In this document: piece after piece, positions 1 through 5,424 of the stretch
Position numbering within the stretch: position 1 is the stretch's first letter
How the letters are laid out: every line of letters begins with the position of its first letter
Assembly (NCBI GenBank): GCA_934754855.1
Contig: CAKVJR010000076.1
Span: forward strand, 1 to 8,382
Length of the DNA stretch: 8,382 nt
Reading direction: 5' to 3'
From: an uncultured Candidatus Melainabacteria bacterium
Lineage (GTDB): Bacteria; Cyanobacteriota; Vampirovibrionia; Gastranaerophilales; Gastranaerophilaceae
The notes under the pieces: model-generated
Databases searched by the model: none
What the model was told of the DNA's origin: nothing
Seen by the model: only the letters and a program-made list of their open reading frames with translations
Position numbers and translations under genes: made by a program

Positions 1-726
1 AGATAATACAACTGCTTCAGGGGTATCGTCGATGATAAAATCAACACCCGTCAAGGTTTCCAAAGTTCTGATGTTACGACCTTCACGACCGATGATACGT
101 CCTTTCATTTCGTCTGACGGAAGTTGAACGACAGATACTGTTGATTCAACAACTTGGTCAATAAGGCAGCGTTGCATAACGGTTGTCAAAATTTCTTTTG
201 CTTTTTGGTCTGCATCTTCTTTGATTCTCATTTCGTTTTCACGAATTAACTGGTTTGATTCTTGTTGCAAATCAGCCTTTAATTTGTCCAAAAGAAGATT
301 TTTCGCATCATCGGCAGACAAGCCCGAAACTCTTTCGAGTTCTTCGATTTGCTTTTTCTCCAAATCAGCGAGTTCACTTTCTTTTTCGACGAGTTCGTCT
401 TTTTGTTTGTCGATTTTCGCTTCTCTTTCAGCGATAGATTGCAATTTGTCCTCAATAGAATTTTCACGTTTTGTTAATTTTTCTTCTGTACGTGCAAATT
501 CCTGACGACGATCTCTGGTTTCTTCGATTAAGCGTTCACGTTCTGATTTTACGGCGTCTTTTGCGGCAATCAATGCTTCTTTCTTAATCGCAGATTCTCT
601 TTCCGAATCTTTTTTGAGAATGTTCATATTCTCTTCGGCAACTCTTGTGTATTTTTTGTACATAAGGTAAGCCATAAGAGCGAAAAGCAGAGTTAATGAA
701 TTTAATACGATTTCTGATAATTCGAT
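1..726 (-). CDS. rny: RNase Y (ribonuclease Y), N-terminal part, 3' end outside window
   Basis: RNase Y is a membrane-anchored endoribonuclease that starts bulk mRNA decay. The translated minus strand shows the family order: a short hydrophobic segment (about residues 7-22, counting the ATC at 724-726 as residue 1), a long charged coiled coil rich in Glu, Lys and Arg (about 28-135), then the first part of the KH domain with GRIIGREGRNIR (209-220) and TLTGVDFIIDDTPEAVVLS at the window edge. The HD catalytic domain lies outside. The product call is firm; the start is not. No ATG, GTG or TTG occurs in frame between the upstream stop (near 781) and an ATG at 675, which lies inside the hydrophobic segment and has no ribosome binding site. 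An ATC at 724-726 has GAGG nine bases upstream and gives a normal N-terminus, so it was chosen. CTG at 688-690 is a weaker alternative. Confidence 0.92.
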   Translation of the reverse strand, partial: MELSEIVLNSLTLLFALMAYLMYKKYTRVAEENMNILKKDSERESAIKKEALIAAKDAVKSERERLIEETRDRRQEFARTEEKLTKRENSIEDKLQSIAEREAKIDKQKDELVEKESELADLEKKQIEELERVSGLSADDAKNLLLDKLKADLQQESNQLIRENEMRIKEDADQKAKEILTTVMQRCLIDQVVESTVSVVQLPSDEMKGRIIGREGRNIRTLETLTGVDFIIDDTPEAVVLS

Positions 727-740
727 TGTCCTATACCTCG
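727..740 (-). promoter_or_regulatory. Ribosome binding site deciding the unusual rny start
   Basis: On the minus strand GAGG (complement of 736-739) stands nine bases before the ATC codon at 724-726. It is the only Shine-Dalgarno-like sequence near the 5' end of the rny frame. It supports initiation at ATC rather than at the ATG inside the membrane segment. An ATG lost by mutation or by an assembly error would be an alternative reading. Confidence 0.45.
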
Positions 741-1011
741 TTCTTTCACTAATATCACCCGATTTTGCCGAAAAATAAATTCATCATCGGCATGCTCGCA
801 AGTCACAGATGAAGTTTTCACAACACCAAAAAGCCTTGCAGTTCGGGTTATAAACAGTTTTTATTCAATTTTTTTATATAAAATTTGATACAATTCCGTT
901 TATGTAAAAATATAATAGCATGACAATATATTTTTTAACAACAAAAAAACAAAATAAAAGGAAAAATTAATAAAAAAAGATATAAAACTTTAAAAAGTTT
1001 TGGATAAGATA
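741..1011. other. AT-rich intergenic region between rny and tRNA-Leu
   Basis: No gene is seen here. The stretch separates two divergently transcribed genes and must hold the rny promoter, but no convincing -35/-10 pair was found on the minus strand. From about 850 to 1010 it is almost pure A/T. A weak hairpin is possible at 767-790 (GCCGA and TCGGC arms with a 15-base loop), which would lie in the rny leader. ATTTGATAC near 882-890 resembles the GTTTGATA motif found later, with one mismatch. Confidence 0.5.
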
Positions 1012-1040
1012 TAGACAATTAAAAATTTTTGATATATTCT
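1012..1040 (+). promoter_or_regulatory. Promoter of tRNA-Leu
   Basis: TAGACA at 1012-1017 matches the sigma-70 -35 consensus at five of six positions. After 17 bases, TATTCT (1035-1040) matches the -10 box at four of six. An overlapping TATATT (1033-1038) is a better -10 but leaves only a 15-base spacer. Transcription would start about ten bases before the mature tRNA. Confidence 0.5.
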
Positions 1041-1057
1041 TAACTTACGAACTGTTC

Positions 1058-1142
1058 GCCCCGGTGGCGGAATGGTAGACGCGTCGGACTTAAAATCCGA
1101 TTGGGGTCAAACTCAGTGCCGGTTCAAGTCCGGCCCGGGGCA
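1058..1142 (+). tRNA. tRNA-Leu, anticodon UAA
   Basis: The gene folds as a class II tRNA. Acceptor strands GCCCCGG (1058-1064) and CCGGGGC (1135-1141) pair fully. The anticodon stem TCGGA/TCCGA encloses the loop CTTAAAA, with anticodon TAA at 1091-1093, which reads UUA and UUG leucine codons. A long variable arm (1101-1117) is typical of tRNA-Leu. The T arm is GCCGG-TTCAAGT-CCGGC (1118-1134) and the discriminator base is A1142, as leucyl-tRNA synthetases expect. The CCA end is not encoded (AAT follows), so a CCA-adding enzyme is needed. It has its own promoter and terminator, so it appears monocistronic. The accessory segment begins about 100 bases downstream. Confidence 0.97.
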
Positions 1143-1145
1143 AAT

Positions 1146-1173
1146 AAAAACCACTCATTCGAGTGGTTTTTTT
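1146..1173 (+). terminator. Intrinsic terminator after tRNA-Leu
   Basis: The hairpin has arms CCACTC (1151-1156) and GAGTGG (1161-1166) around ATTC, preceded by five A and followed by seven T, so the A/T bases extend the stem. It begins four bases after the mature tRNA end. Confidence 0.93.
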
Positions 1174-1281
1174 ATTGTAAATTTTCTCTTTTTCTATTCC
1201 TTGCTCAAATGTATATGTGTTTTTTTCAAACATAAATCAGTCCCGACAGAACTGTAGTAAGACAATCAGTTTGACAGAGAT

Positions 1282-1370
1282 GGTTAGTTTGATAATTTTT
1301 AGCAAAGTCCCCTCGTTGTAGGGATTTTGACGGTCGGAAGCAGGTTGATTTAAAAAATATCAAACTAATC
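1282..1370. repeat. Nested inverted repeat, 20-base arms with an inner hairpin
   Basis: The left arm GGTTAGTTTGATAATTTTTA (1282-1301) and the right arm TAAAAAATATCAAACTAATC (1351-1370) are inverted copies matching at 18 of 20 positions. Inside, CAAAGTCCC (1303-1311) pairs with GGGATTTTG (1321-1329) as a nine-base stem with one G-T pair. The whole is 89 bases and can fold as a long hairpin on either strand. It resembles a miniature inverted-repeat element or a recombination site, but no family was recognised. Confidence 0.7.
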
Positions 1371-1436
1371 TTTCTTGCACTTTATCTGCATTTTAACTGC
1401 TCGCACTTTCACTTTATTTTCAATACTTTTCGGCAG

Positions 1437-1474
1437 TTTGATAGTTTACGGTTAGTTTGATATTTTACGGCGAT
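1437..1474. repeat. Tandem repeat with 19-base period
   Basis: TTTGATAGTTTACGGTTAG (1437-1455) is followed directly by TTTGATATTTTACGGCGAT (1456-1474). The first 15 bases match at 14 positions. The 19-base spacing places the cores roughly two helical turns apart, as in operators or iterons. It lies just beyond the stop codon of the small minus-strand gene at 1490-1699. Confidence 0.65.
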
Positions 1475-1489
1475 GTGAAAATAAAAAAA

Positions 1490-1699
1490 TCATTTTTTAT
1501 TGATAATGAAAAATGCATTTAATAAATCTGCGTTTTGTCTTAAATTTTTAATAACCGGTGTAAGGTTATAACATTCCTCTATTTCAGGATGATTTGATAC
1601 GAGATAATCAACTATAACGGCTATATTATAAACATCTTCTGCCAATTTGCTAATCTTCTTAAATTCTTTATTTGTAATATTGCATCCTGCTTCTTCCAT
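1490..1699 (-). CDS. Small uncharacterised protein (69 residues), divergent from mrr
   Basis: This gene was not recognised. The frame encodes 69 residues and starts at ATG 1699 with an excellent ribosome binding site, GGAGGA, four bases upstream, which is the main reason to accept it. The protein has no signal peptide or membrane segment. It looks mainly helical: an acidic N-terminus, KEFKKISKLAEDVYNIAVIVDYLV in the middle (about residues 11-34), then a polar stretch and a C-terminal helix ending in INKK. It has one Cys at residue 6 and another near 43. It is transcribed away from mrr across a 133-base gap, so the two may share a regulatory region. A regulator or antitoxin-like partner of the neighbouring nucleases is possible by position only. 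The GTTTGATA tandem repeat lies immediately downstream. Confidence 0.7.
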   Translation of the reverse strand: MEEAGCNITNKEFKKISKLAEDVYNIAVIVDYLVSNHPEIEECYNLTPVIKNLRQNADLLNAFFIINKK

Positions 1700-1832
1700 A
1701 ATTTCCTCCTAATATCAGGAAACACAATACATGAAAGAAGTCAGAAAGGCGAAAAATCAAAAAAGATTTTACATACAGACACAATATCTTTTGAAATATT
1801 TTTGTGATACTTTAAAAGAAAAGGAGTGAAGT

Positions 1833-2726
1833 ATGGCAATACCTGATTTTCAAACATTAATGTTACCGTTGTTAGAATTATTAAAAGACGGCAAACCTGT
1901 CAAGTTATCAGAAATGGTTGATATAATGTCAGATAAATACAATTTGACAGAAGAAGAACGAAATGAATGGTTGCCAAGTAAGGTTCAGAAAACCATGTAT
2001 AATCGTGTAGCATGGGCAAAACAATATTTGAAAAATTCTGAATTAATTGAATCTCCTGAAAAAGGTTCTTTTAAAATAACCGAAAAAGGTTTAAGCATAT
2101 TAAAATCAAACCCTGAAAGAATTGATTTAAGATTCCTTAAAAATTTAGATAAAGAAAATCAACCTGAAGTTGAACCAGAATTGCAAGAAACACATATTGA
2201 AGAAAACAAAACTCCTGAAGAATTAATTGAAAATGCTCAAAGTTTATACACAGAAAGTTTGAAAAAAGAATTATTAGCTAAATTAAAGAGCGTCGACCCT
2301 GTCCAATTTGAAAGAATAGTTTTAATTCTTATGGAAAAAATGAACTATGGTGTAGGTTCAATGACTCCAACCAGCCATGACGGAGGTATTGACGGTATCA
2401 TTGATGAAGATGAATTAGGATTAGAAAAAATTTATCTTCAAGCAAAAAGGTACTCTGACAACAAAGTCAATGAAAAAGAAATGCAAAATTTCGCAGGTGC
2501 TTTAAGTTGTTCTCCCGTTCGCAAGGGGGTATTTATTACAACAAGTTATTTTGATGAGAGAGCAAGAAGAAAAGCTGATGATGCCTCTAAAAAAGGCTTA
2601 ATCATCAGATTAATTGACGGCGAAGAATTAACAAAATTGATGATAAAACATAATATTGGTGTTCAAACAAAAACAAAAATAGAAATCAAAAAACTTGATG
2701 AAGATTTCTTTAATGATGAAGAATAA
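1833..2726 (+). CDS. mrr: Mrr-type type IV restriction endonuclease
   Basis: Mrr proteins cut foreign DNA carrying modified (methylated) bases. The 297-residue protein has the two-domain plan of Escherichia coli Mrr and about the same length. An N-terminal winged-helix Mrr_N domain (about residues 4-90, beginning PDFQTLMLPLLELL and containing YNRVAWAKQYL) is followed by an acidic linker (about 105-145). The Mrr catalytic domain (about 155-285) is of the PD-(D/E)XK type, with HDGGIDGII (Asp187) and YLQAKRY (Gln203-Ala204-Lys205) as the expected D...QxK active site, then KGVFITTSYF and LIDGEELTKLM. The key residues are intact, so it should be active. ATG 1833 follows a strong site, AAAGGAG, six bases upstream. 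apeA starts 14 bases after the stop, indicating one operon. Codon use is strongly A/T-biased compared with fabF and mtnA. No modification methyltransferase is nearby, as expected for type IV. Confidence 0.95.
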   Translation: MAIPDFQTLMLPLLELLKDGKPVKLSEMVDIMSDKYNLTEEERNEWLPSKVQKTMYNRVAWAKQYLKNSELIESPEKGSFKITEKGLSILKSNPERIDLRFLKNLDKENQPEVEPELQETHIEENKTPEELIENAQSLYTESLKKELLAKLKSVDPVQFERIVLILMEKMNYGVGSMTPTSHDGGIDGIIDEDELGLEKIYLQAKRYSDNKVNEKEMQNFAGALSCSPVRKGVFITTSYFDERARRKADDASKKGLIIRLIDGEELTKLMIKHNIGVQTKTKIEIKKLDEDFFNDEE

Positions 2727-2740
2727 AGGTATATGTAATT

Positions 2741-4426
2741 TTGGGAAAAGAAAATACAAAGATACATTGTCACGTCAGGGATGCTAACAACAATATAAAA
2801 TATTTTTGCACTATTACTTATCGGCAAGGCATCCAATTTGTTTTGACAGTTTATTCAAAAGAATCAATTGAATTACAAGACAATTGTTTTGTGTGTTTTG
2901 ATGGACAGAATAATAGATACATTTTAAATAATTTATTGTTTGAAGAACACAAGGGTAAAAGTTTATATGGTAAAAATTATTATTTTCAATCTTTAATAAC
3001 AGATACGTCTAAACATTATATTAGTGAAAAAAAATTATATGAAGTTGAAAGTGTAAAATTTAAATCTATATATTTTACATTCCCTTTAATTAATTCATTT
3101 TTTTATAATATAGATTATCTTAAGACTGGCGATTATAGTACAAATGAGCATTTTTTAAAATATCATAAAAATTGTGAATGTCCTCATATTTCTATAAATG
3201 GTTTTAAAGTAGATTTGTTAGCCGGATTTAACTATGGAGGAGGCAAAATCGGTGGTGATGGTGGGTATTTTGACTTAATCAAATCTATAAAAGTATCATC
3301 CGAAAAAGAGCAACCTTTGCAAGACTTTATTGATATTATTATTAGTTTAGTAAACTTTTTTTCAATATGTTTAAGAAAAAAACTTCTCTTGTCTCGTATT
3401 TGGAGTAATCCAAACGAAAACACCCTTAATATTAATGCAGAAATAAAAACTTTCCAATATCACATATTAAACCATGATTATGAAGATGTATCTCCATTCA
3501 AAAGCCTTGCTACTTATGCGTTATTGAAAAATAATTTTGAAGAAATTGTTAACAATTTTTTTATAACAAAAAAAGGACCTTATGAAATTTTCCCAGTATT
3601 TTGTGATTTATACATGCGATATAATGATTCCCCTGTTGAAATTCTTCCACAAATGAAATTTCTTCCTTTAATGCAGGGAATAGAAGACATAGGTAATTTT
3701 GACTACAATAAACTCCAAAAAGTTCCTAAAAAAAGCAAAAAGGTATTGAAAAAATTCAAAGAGGATAATTATATTTTACCTTTTATTGATACAGTTGATT
3801 TTCCTCAATTTGTACCCTTTCAAACTAAAATAAATAATACCATTGAAAAATTAAGTATAGAAAATATTATAAAATTTAAGTTAGACGAAAATAAAAATTA
3901 TAAATTAATTAACCAAATGGTTAAAATCCGAAATTACTATACCCATTATGGAAAAGTTCCGAATATAAATGATGAAGATTTTTACGATGCTATGGACTAT
4001 GCAAAAATTATATGTGAAATATTAATAATGAAAGAATTACAATTTACAGAACAACAGATTAAAATTAGTCTTGACAACAATTATTTCTTTTTAAAACAAT
4101 GGAATAACAAGTATTGCTCTTTAGTAGAAGATAGAATTGTTCCCAAAGGACTTGAAAATTGTATTTATGTTGGTGAAGCTGATACATTTTATAAATCAAA
4201 ATATAGAAAATATTCTCTTTATTACAGTATAAGCAAAAACGGTAAGGAAGTAATTCTATATGTTAAAAATATGATGAAATATGGTAGAATAAGAAAAAAA
4301 ACCGTTACGCTTCCTATTGACGATAGTACATACAATTCGTTAGAAAAAGAATTTAAGTATTGTTATGATAATTATATTGAATCAGAGAAACAGATACAAT
4401 ATAGAAAAGAATTACGAAATAAATAA
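2741..4426 (+). CDS. apeA: ApeA-like HEPN protein, predicted anti-phage abortive-infection RNase
   Basis: ApeA proteins join an N-terminal all-beta domain to a C-terminal HEPN domain and defend against phages, presumably by cleaving RNA. The 561-residue frame fits this plan. The N-terminal half is rich in aromatic and beta-like segments and includes a glycine-rich turn, NYGGGKIGGDGG (164-175), followed by YFDL. The middle has FLPLMQGIED (307-316), typical of the first helix of ApeA-like HEPN domains. KIRNYYTHYGK (395-405) carries the HEPN motif R-x4-H (Arg397, His402). After the HEPN domain (ending near 435) there are about 125 further residues, including a beta-rich tail (about 488-525), which seems an addition. 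The start is TTG 2741: AAAGG lies eleven bases upstream, and the ATG at 2733 is followed at once by a stop. It is co-transcribed with mrr. I recognise the family from these motifs; the exact subfamily is uncertain. Confidence 0.8.
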   Translation: MGKENTKIHCHVRDANNNIKYFCTITYRQGIQFVLTVYSKESIELQDNCFVCFDGQNNRYILNNLLFEEHKGKSLYGKNYYFQSLITDTSKHYISEKKLYEVESVKFKSIYFTFPLINSFFYNIDYLKTGDYSTNEHFLKYHKNCECPHISINGFKVDLLAGFNYGGGKIGGDGGYFDLIKSIKVSSEKEQPLQDFIDIIISLVNFFSICLRKKLLLSRIWSNPNENTLNINAEIKTFQYHILNHDYEDVSPFKSLATYALLKNNFEEIVNNFFITKKGPYEIFPVFCDLYMRYNDSPVEILPQMKFLPLMQGIEDIGNFDYNKLQKVPKKSKKVLKKFKEDNYILPFIDTVDFPQFVPFQTKINNTIEKLSIENIIKFKLDENKNYKLINQMVKIRNYYTHYGKVPNINDEDFYDAMDYAKIICEILIMKELQFTEQQIKISLDNNYFFLKQWNNKYCSLVEDRIVPKGLENCIYVGEADTFYKSKYRKYSLYYSISKNGKEVILYVKNMMKYGRIRKKTVTLPIDDSTYNSLEKEFKYCYDNYIESEKQIQYRKELRNK

Positions 4427-4593
4427 TATTTGTTTTATTTCTTCATAATAATTATGCAATTTTTGAACTAAAAATCAATAGTTTTCAGCTCTCAAATTTT
4501 TCAAAAATTAGCCTCTATTATTGTGATTGTTTGACAAACTGCGTTTTGGAACTTTTCGCACGAGGAAAAAATATTTTTCCCCAAAGGACTTGA

Positions 4594-4722
4594 AATGTGA
4601 TTAAAACAGAGTTATAGTGACAATGTAAAAAATATTAATTGAAAGTTGCAAATATCAATTAATCATAATCGCAAGTTTCGGGTTCGTTTCCCTACTCCCG
4701 CTAAATAAACATTAATCACATT
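4594..4722. repeat. Nested inverted repeats downstream of apeA
   Basis: AATGTGATTAA (4594-4604) and TTAATCACATT (4712-4722) are a perfect 11-base inverted pair 107 bases apart. Inside lies a second perfect pair, ATTAATTGA (4634-4642) and TCAATTAAT (4655-4663), with a 12-base loop. The architecture mirrors the nested inverted repeat in the left flank, although the sequences differ. Confidence 0.6.
4675..4702 (+). other. tRNA 3'-end-like fragment
   Basis: TCGGG-TTCGTTT-CCCTA followed by CTCCCGC resembles a T arm plus the 3' acceptor strand of a tRNA. The T-stem has one mismatch and the loop lacks the conserved A58. No matching 5' half (GCGGGAG) is found upstream, so this is not a working tRNA. 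It could be a remnant left by an element that integrates into tRNA genes. It does not match the tRNA-Leu in this window. Confidence 0.3.
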
Positions 4723-4785
4723 GGTTCGGTTCCAGCCTGCGGTGCTTTGTCAAACTTACTGTTTATATTAATCAAACTGCATGTC

Positions 4786-4813
4786 GTGATACAAGAACTG
4801 TTTGATATATAAT
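4786..4813 (+). promoter_or_regulatory. Promoter of the lipoprotein gene, with GTTTGATA box in the spacer
   Basis: A perfect -10 box TATAAT stands at 4808-4813, with GTGATA (4786-4791, four of six) as a -35 at a 16-base spacing. The 8-mer GTTTGATA (4800-4807) directly abuts the -10, where a bound repressor would block RNA polymerase. Transcription would begin near 4820, about 25 bases before the coding region. Confidence 0.45.
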
Positions 4814-4846
4814 TTTATTGCTTTATTCAACCAAAAAGGACAAATG

Positions 4847-5347
4847 ATGAAAAATTTTACTAAAATATTATCAGTTTTGGCAATTTCGTTGACGTTATGC
4901 GGTTGTTCCTCTCCCGATAATCTAAAATCGACTCAGATGCCAAATCCTTGGTATGATTGCAACGACAACCTCGAACAGGCTGCCAAAATTGCAGGTTTTA
5001 AATTTCCCTTAATTCTTTCAAATTACACCGTAAGAGCAATGAAAGATATGGTCGAAATTACCTACCCGCTTGACGAAACAAGATATGTTACCGTCAGAAA
5101 ATCTCAAGAAGAAATTAACGGCGGTGATAACAGCGGTGATTATAACAAATACCCGCAAAACGATGTGTTCACGCTCGATAACGGGGTAAATATCAATGTC
5201 CGCAGAAACGGCGATAAAATTTATGTTATGTATTTTGGTGCCGAAAGCGGTTATTTCTCCGCCCGTTGTGAACAAGGTATGTCTTACAAAGAAGTCGAGG
5301 GCATTTATAACGTTATCGCTGAAGTTGAAGCCCCAAAACTTCCTTAG
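4847..5347 (+). CDS. Predicted small lipoprotein, function unknown
   Basis: The gene encodes 166 residues from ATG 4847. This start is chosen because AAAGGA (4835-4840) ends six bases upstream; an ATG at 4844 is only three bases from it, and a TTG at 4802 would put extra residues before the signal peptide. The N-terminus is a lipoprotein signal: MKNFTK, a hydrophobic stretch, then LCGC with Cys20 as the likely lipidated residue. The mature part starts SSPDNLKS and has one globular domain with alternating beta strands: AAKIAGFKFPLILSNY (45-60), EITYPLDETRYVTVRKS (70-86) and DKIYVMYFGAESGYFS (123-138). Cys37 and Cys141 could form a disulfide. The pattern recalls small extracytoplasmic domains of the DUF4367 kind, common in Bacillota, but that is only a resemblance. 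It converges on fabF and appears monocistronic. Confidence 0.85.
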   Translation: MKNFTKILSVLAISLTLCGCSSPDNLKSTQMPNPWYDCNDNLEQAAKIAGFKFPLILSNYTVRAMKDMVEITYPLDETRYVTVRKSQEEINGGDNSGDYNKYPQNDVFTLDNGVNINVRRNGDKIYVMYFGAESGYFSARCEQGMSYKEVEGIYNVIAEVEAPKLP

Positions 5348-5392
5348 GACGCATCGATACGGATAATTTTTAAATATGAATTTTGAAATGTG

Positions 5393-5424
5393 GCGAACGA
5401 TGAAAATTATTCGCTATATTTTTT
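5393..5424 (+). terminator. Weak terminator candidate between the lipoprotein gene and fabF
   Basis: GCGAA (5393-5397) pairs with TTCGC (5410-5414) across a 12-base loop, followed by TATATTTTTT on the plus strand. It overlaps the last codons of fabF. The stem is short, so this is a weak call for the end of the lipoprotein transcript. Confidence 0.3.

Larger units (their letters stand above)
1174..1489. other. Noncoding left flank of the defence segment, repeat-rich
   Basis: No credible gene is seen. The stretch holds five copies of the 8-mer GTTTGA(C/T)A: direct at 1269-1276, 1287-1294, 1436-1443 and 1455-1462, and inverted at 1358-1365. It also holds a nested inverted repeat (1282-1370), a tandem repeat of 19-base period (1437-1474) and two GCACTTT repeats (1377-1383 and 1403-1409). 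Its base pattern differs from the tRNA region to its left. It may be the end of a mobile element or a cluster of protein-binding sites. Confidence 0.5.
4427..4784. other. Noncoding right flank of the defence segment, repeat-rich
   Basis: No gene is seen. It starts with an AT-only hairpin overlapping the apeA stop (GAAATAAA 4416-4423 and TTTATTTC 4434-4441), a poor terminator candidate. It then holds GTTTGACA (4529-4536), its inverted form TGTCAAAC (4748-4755) and a seven-of-eight inverted copy (4770-4777). It also holds a short palindrome (GGAAAAA 4564-4570 and TTTTTCC 4574-4580), a 16-base repeat of apeA sequence (4580-4595), two nested inverted repeats (4594-4722) and a tRNA 3'-end-like piece (4675-4702). 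It looks like accumulated insertion debris or structured DNA. Confidence 0.5.

Noticed and set aside
221..505. Plus-strand open frame of 94 codons opposite rny
   Set aside because: It is the complement of the RNase Y coiled coil; its Ser- and Phe-rich composition mirrors Glu/Lys codons and it has no ribosome binding site.
1282..1370. Possible integron attC site
   Set aside because: The arms do not show the RYYYAAC and GTTRRRY core pair at the right places, and no integrase gene is present.
1269..1474. Possible CRISPR array made of the GTTTGATA repeats
   Set aside because: The shared core is only about 8 to 15 bases, the spacing is irregular, one copy is inverted, and no cas genes are present.
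2733..2737. ATG just after mrr as the apeA start
   Set aside because: It is followed at once by TAA; the TTG at 2741 opens the long frame.
1118..4702. tRNA-Leu 3' end and the 4675-4702 fragment as an attL/attR pair
   Set aside because: They share only general T-arm features, not an identical core, so direct site-specific integration into this tRNA is not shown.
4427..4790. Possible retron or similar reverse-transcribed RNA next to the defence genes
   Set aside because: Inverted repeats are present, but there is no reverse transcriptase gene in the window.
4802..4846. Upstream TTG start for the lipoprotein
   Set aside because: It has no ribosome binding site, overlaps the -10 box, and would place extra residues before a normal lipoprotein signal that starts after a good site at ATG 4847.
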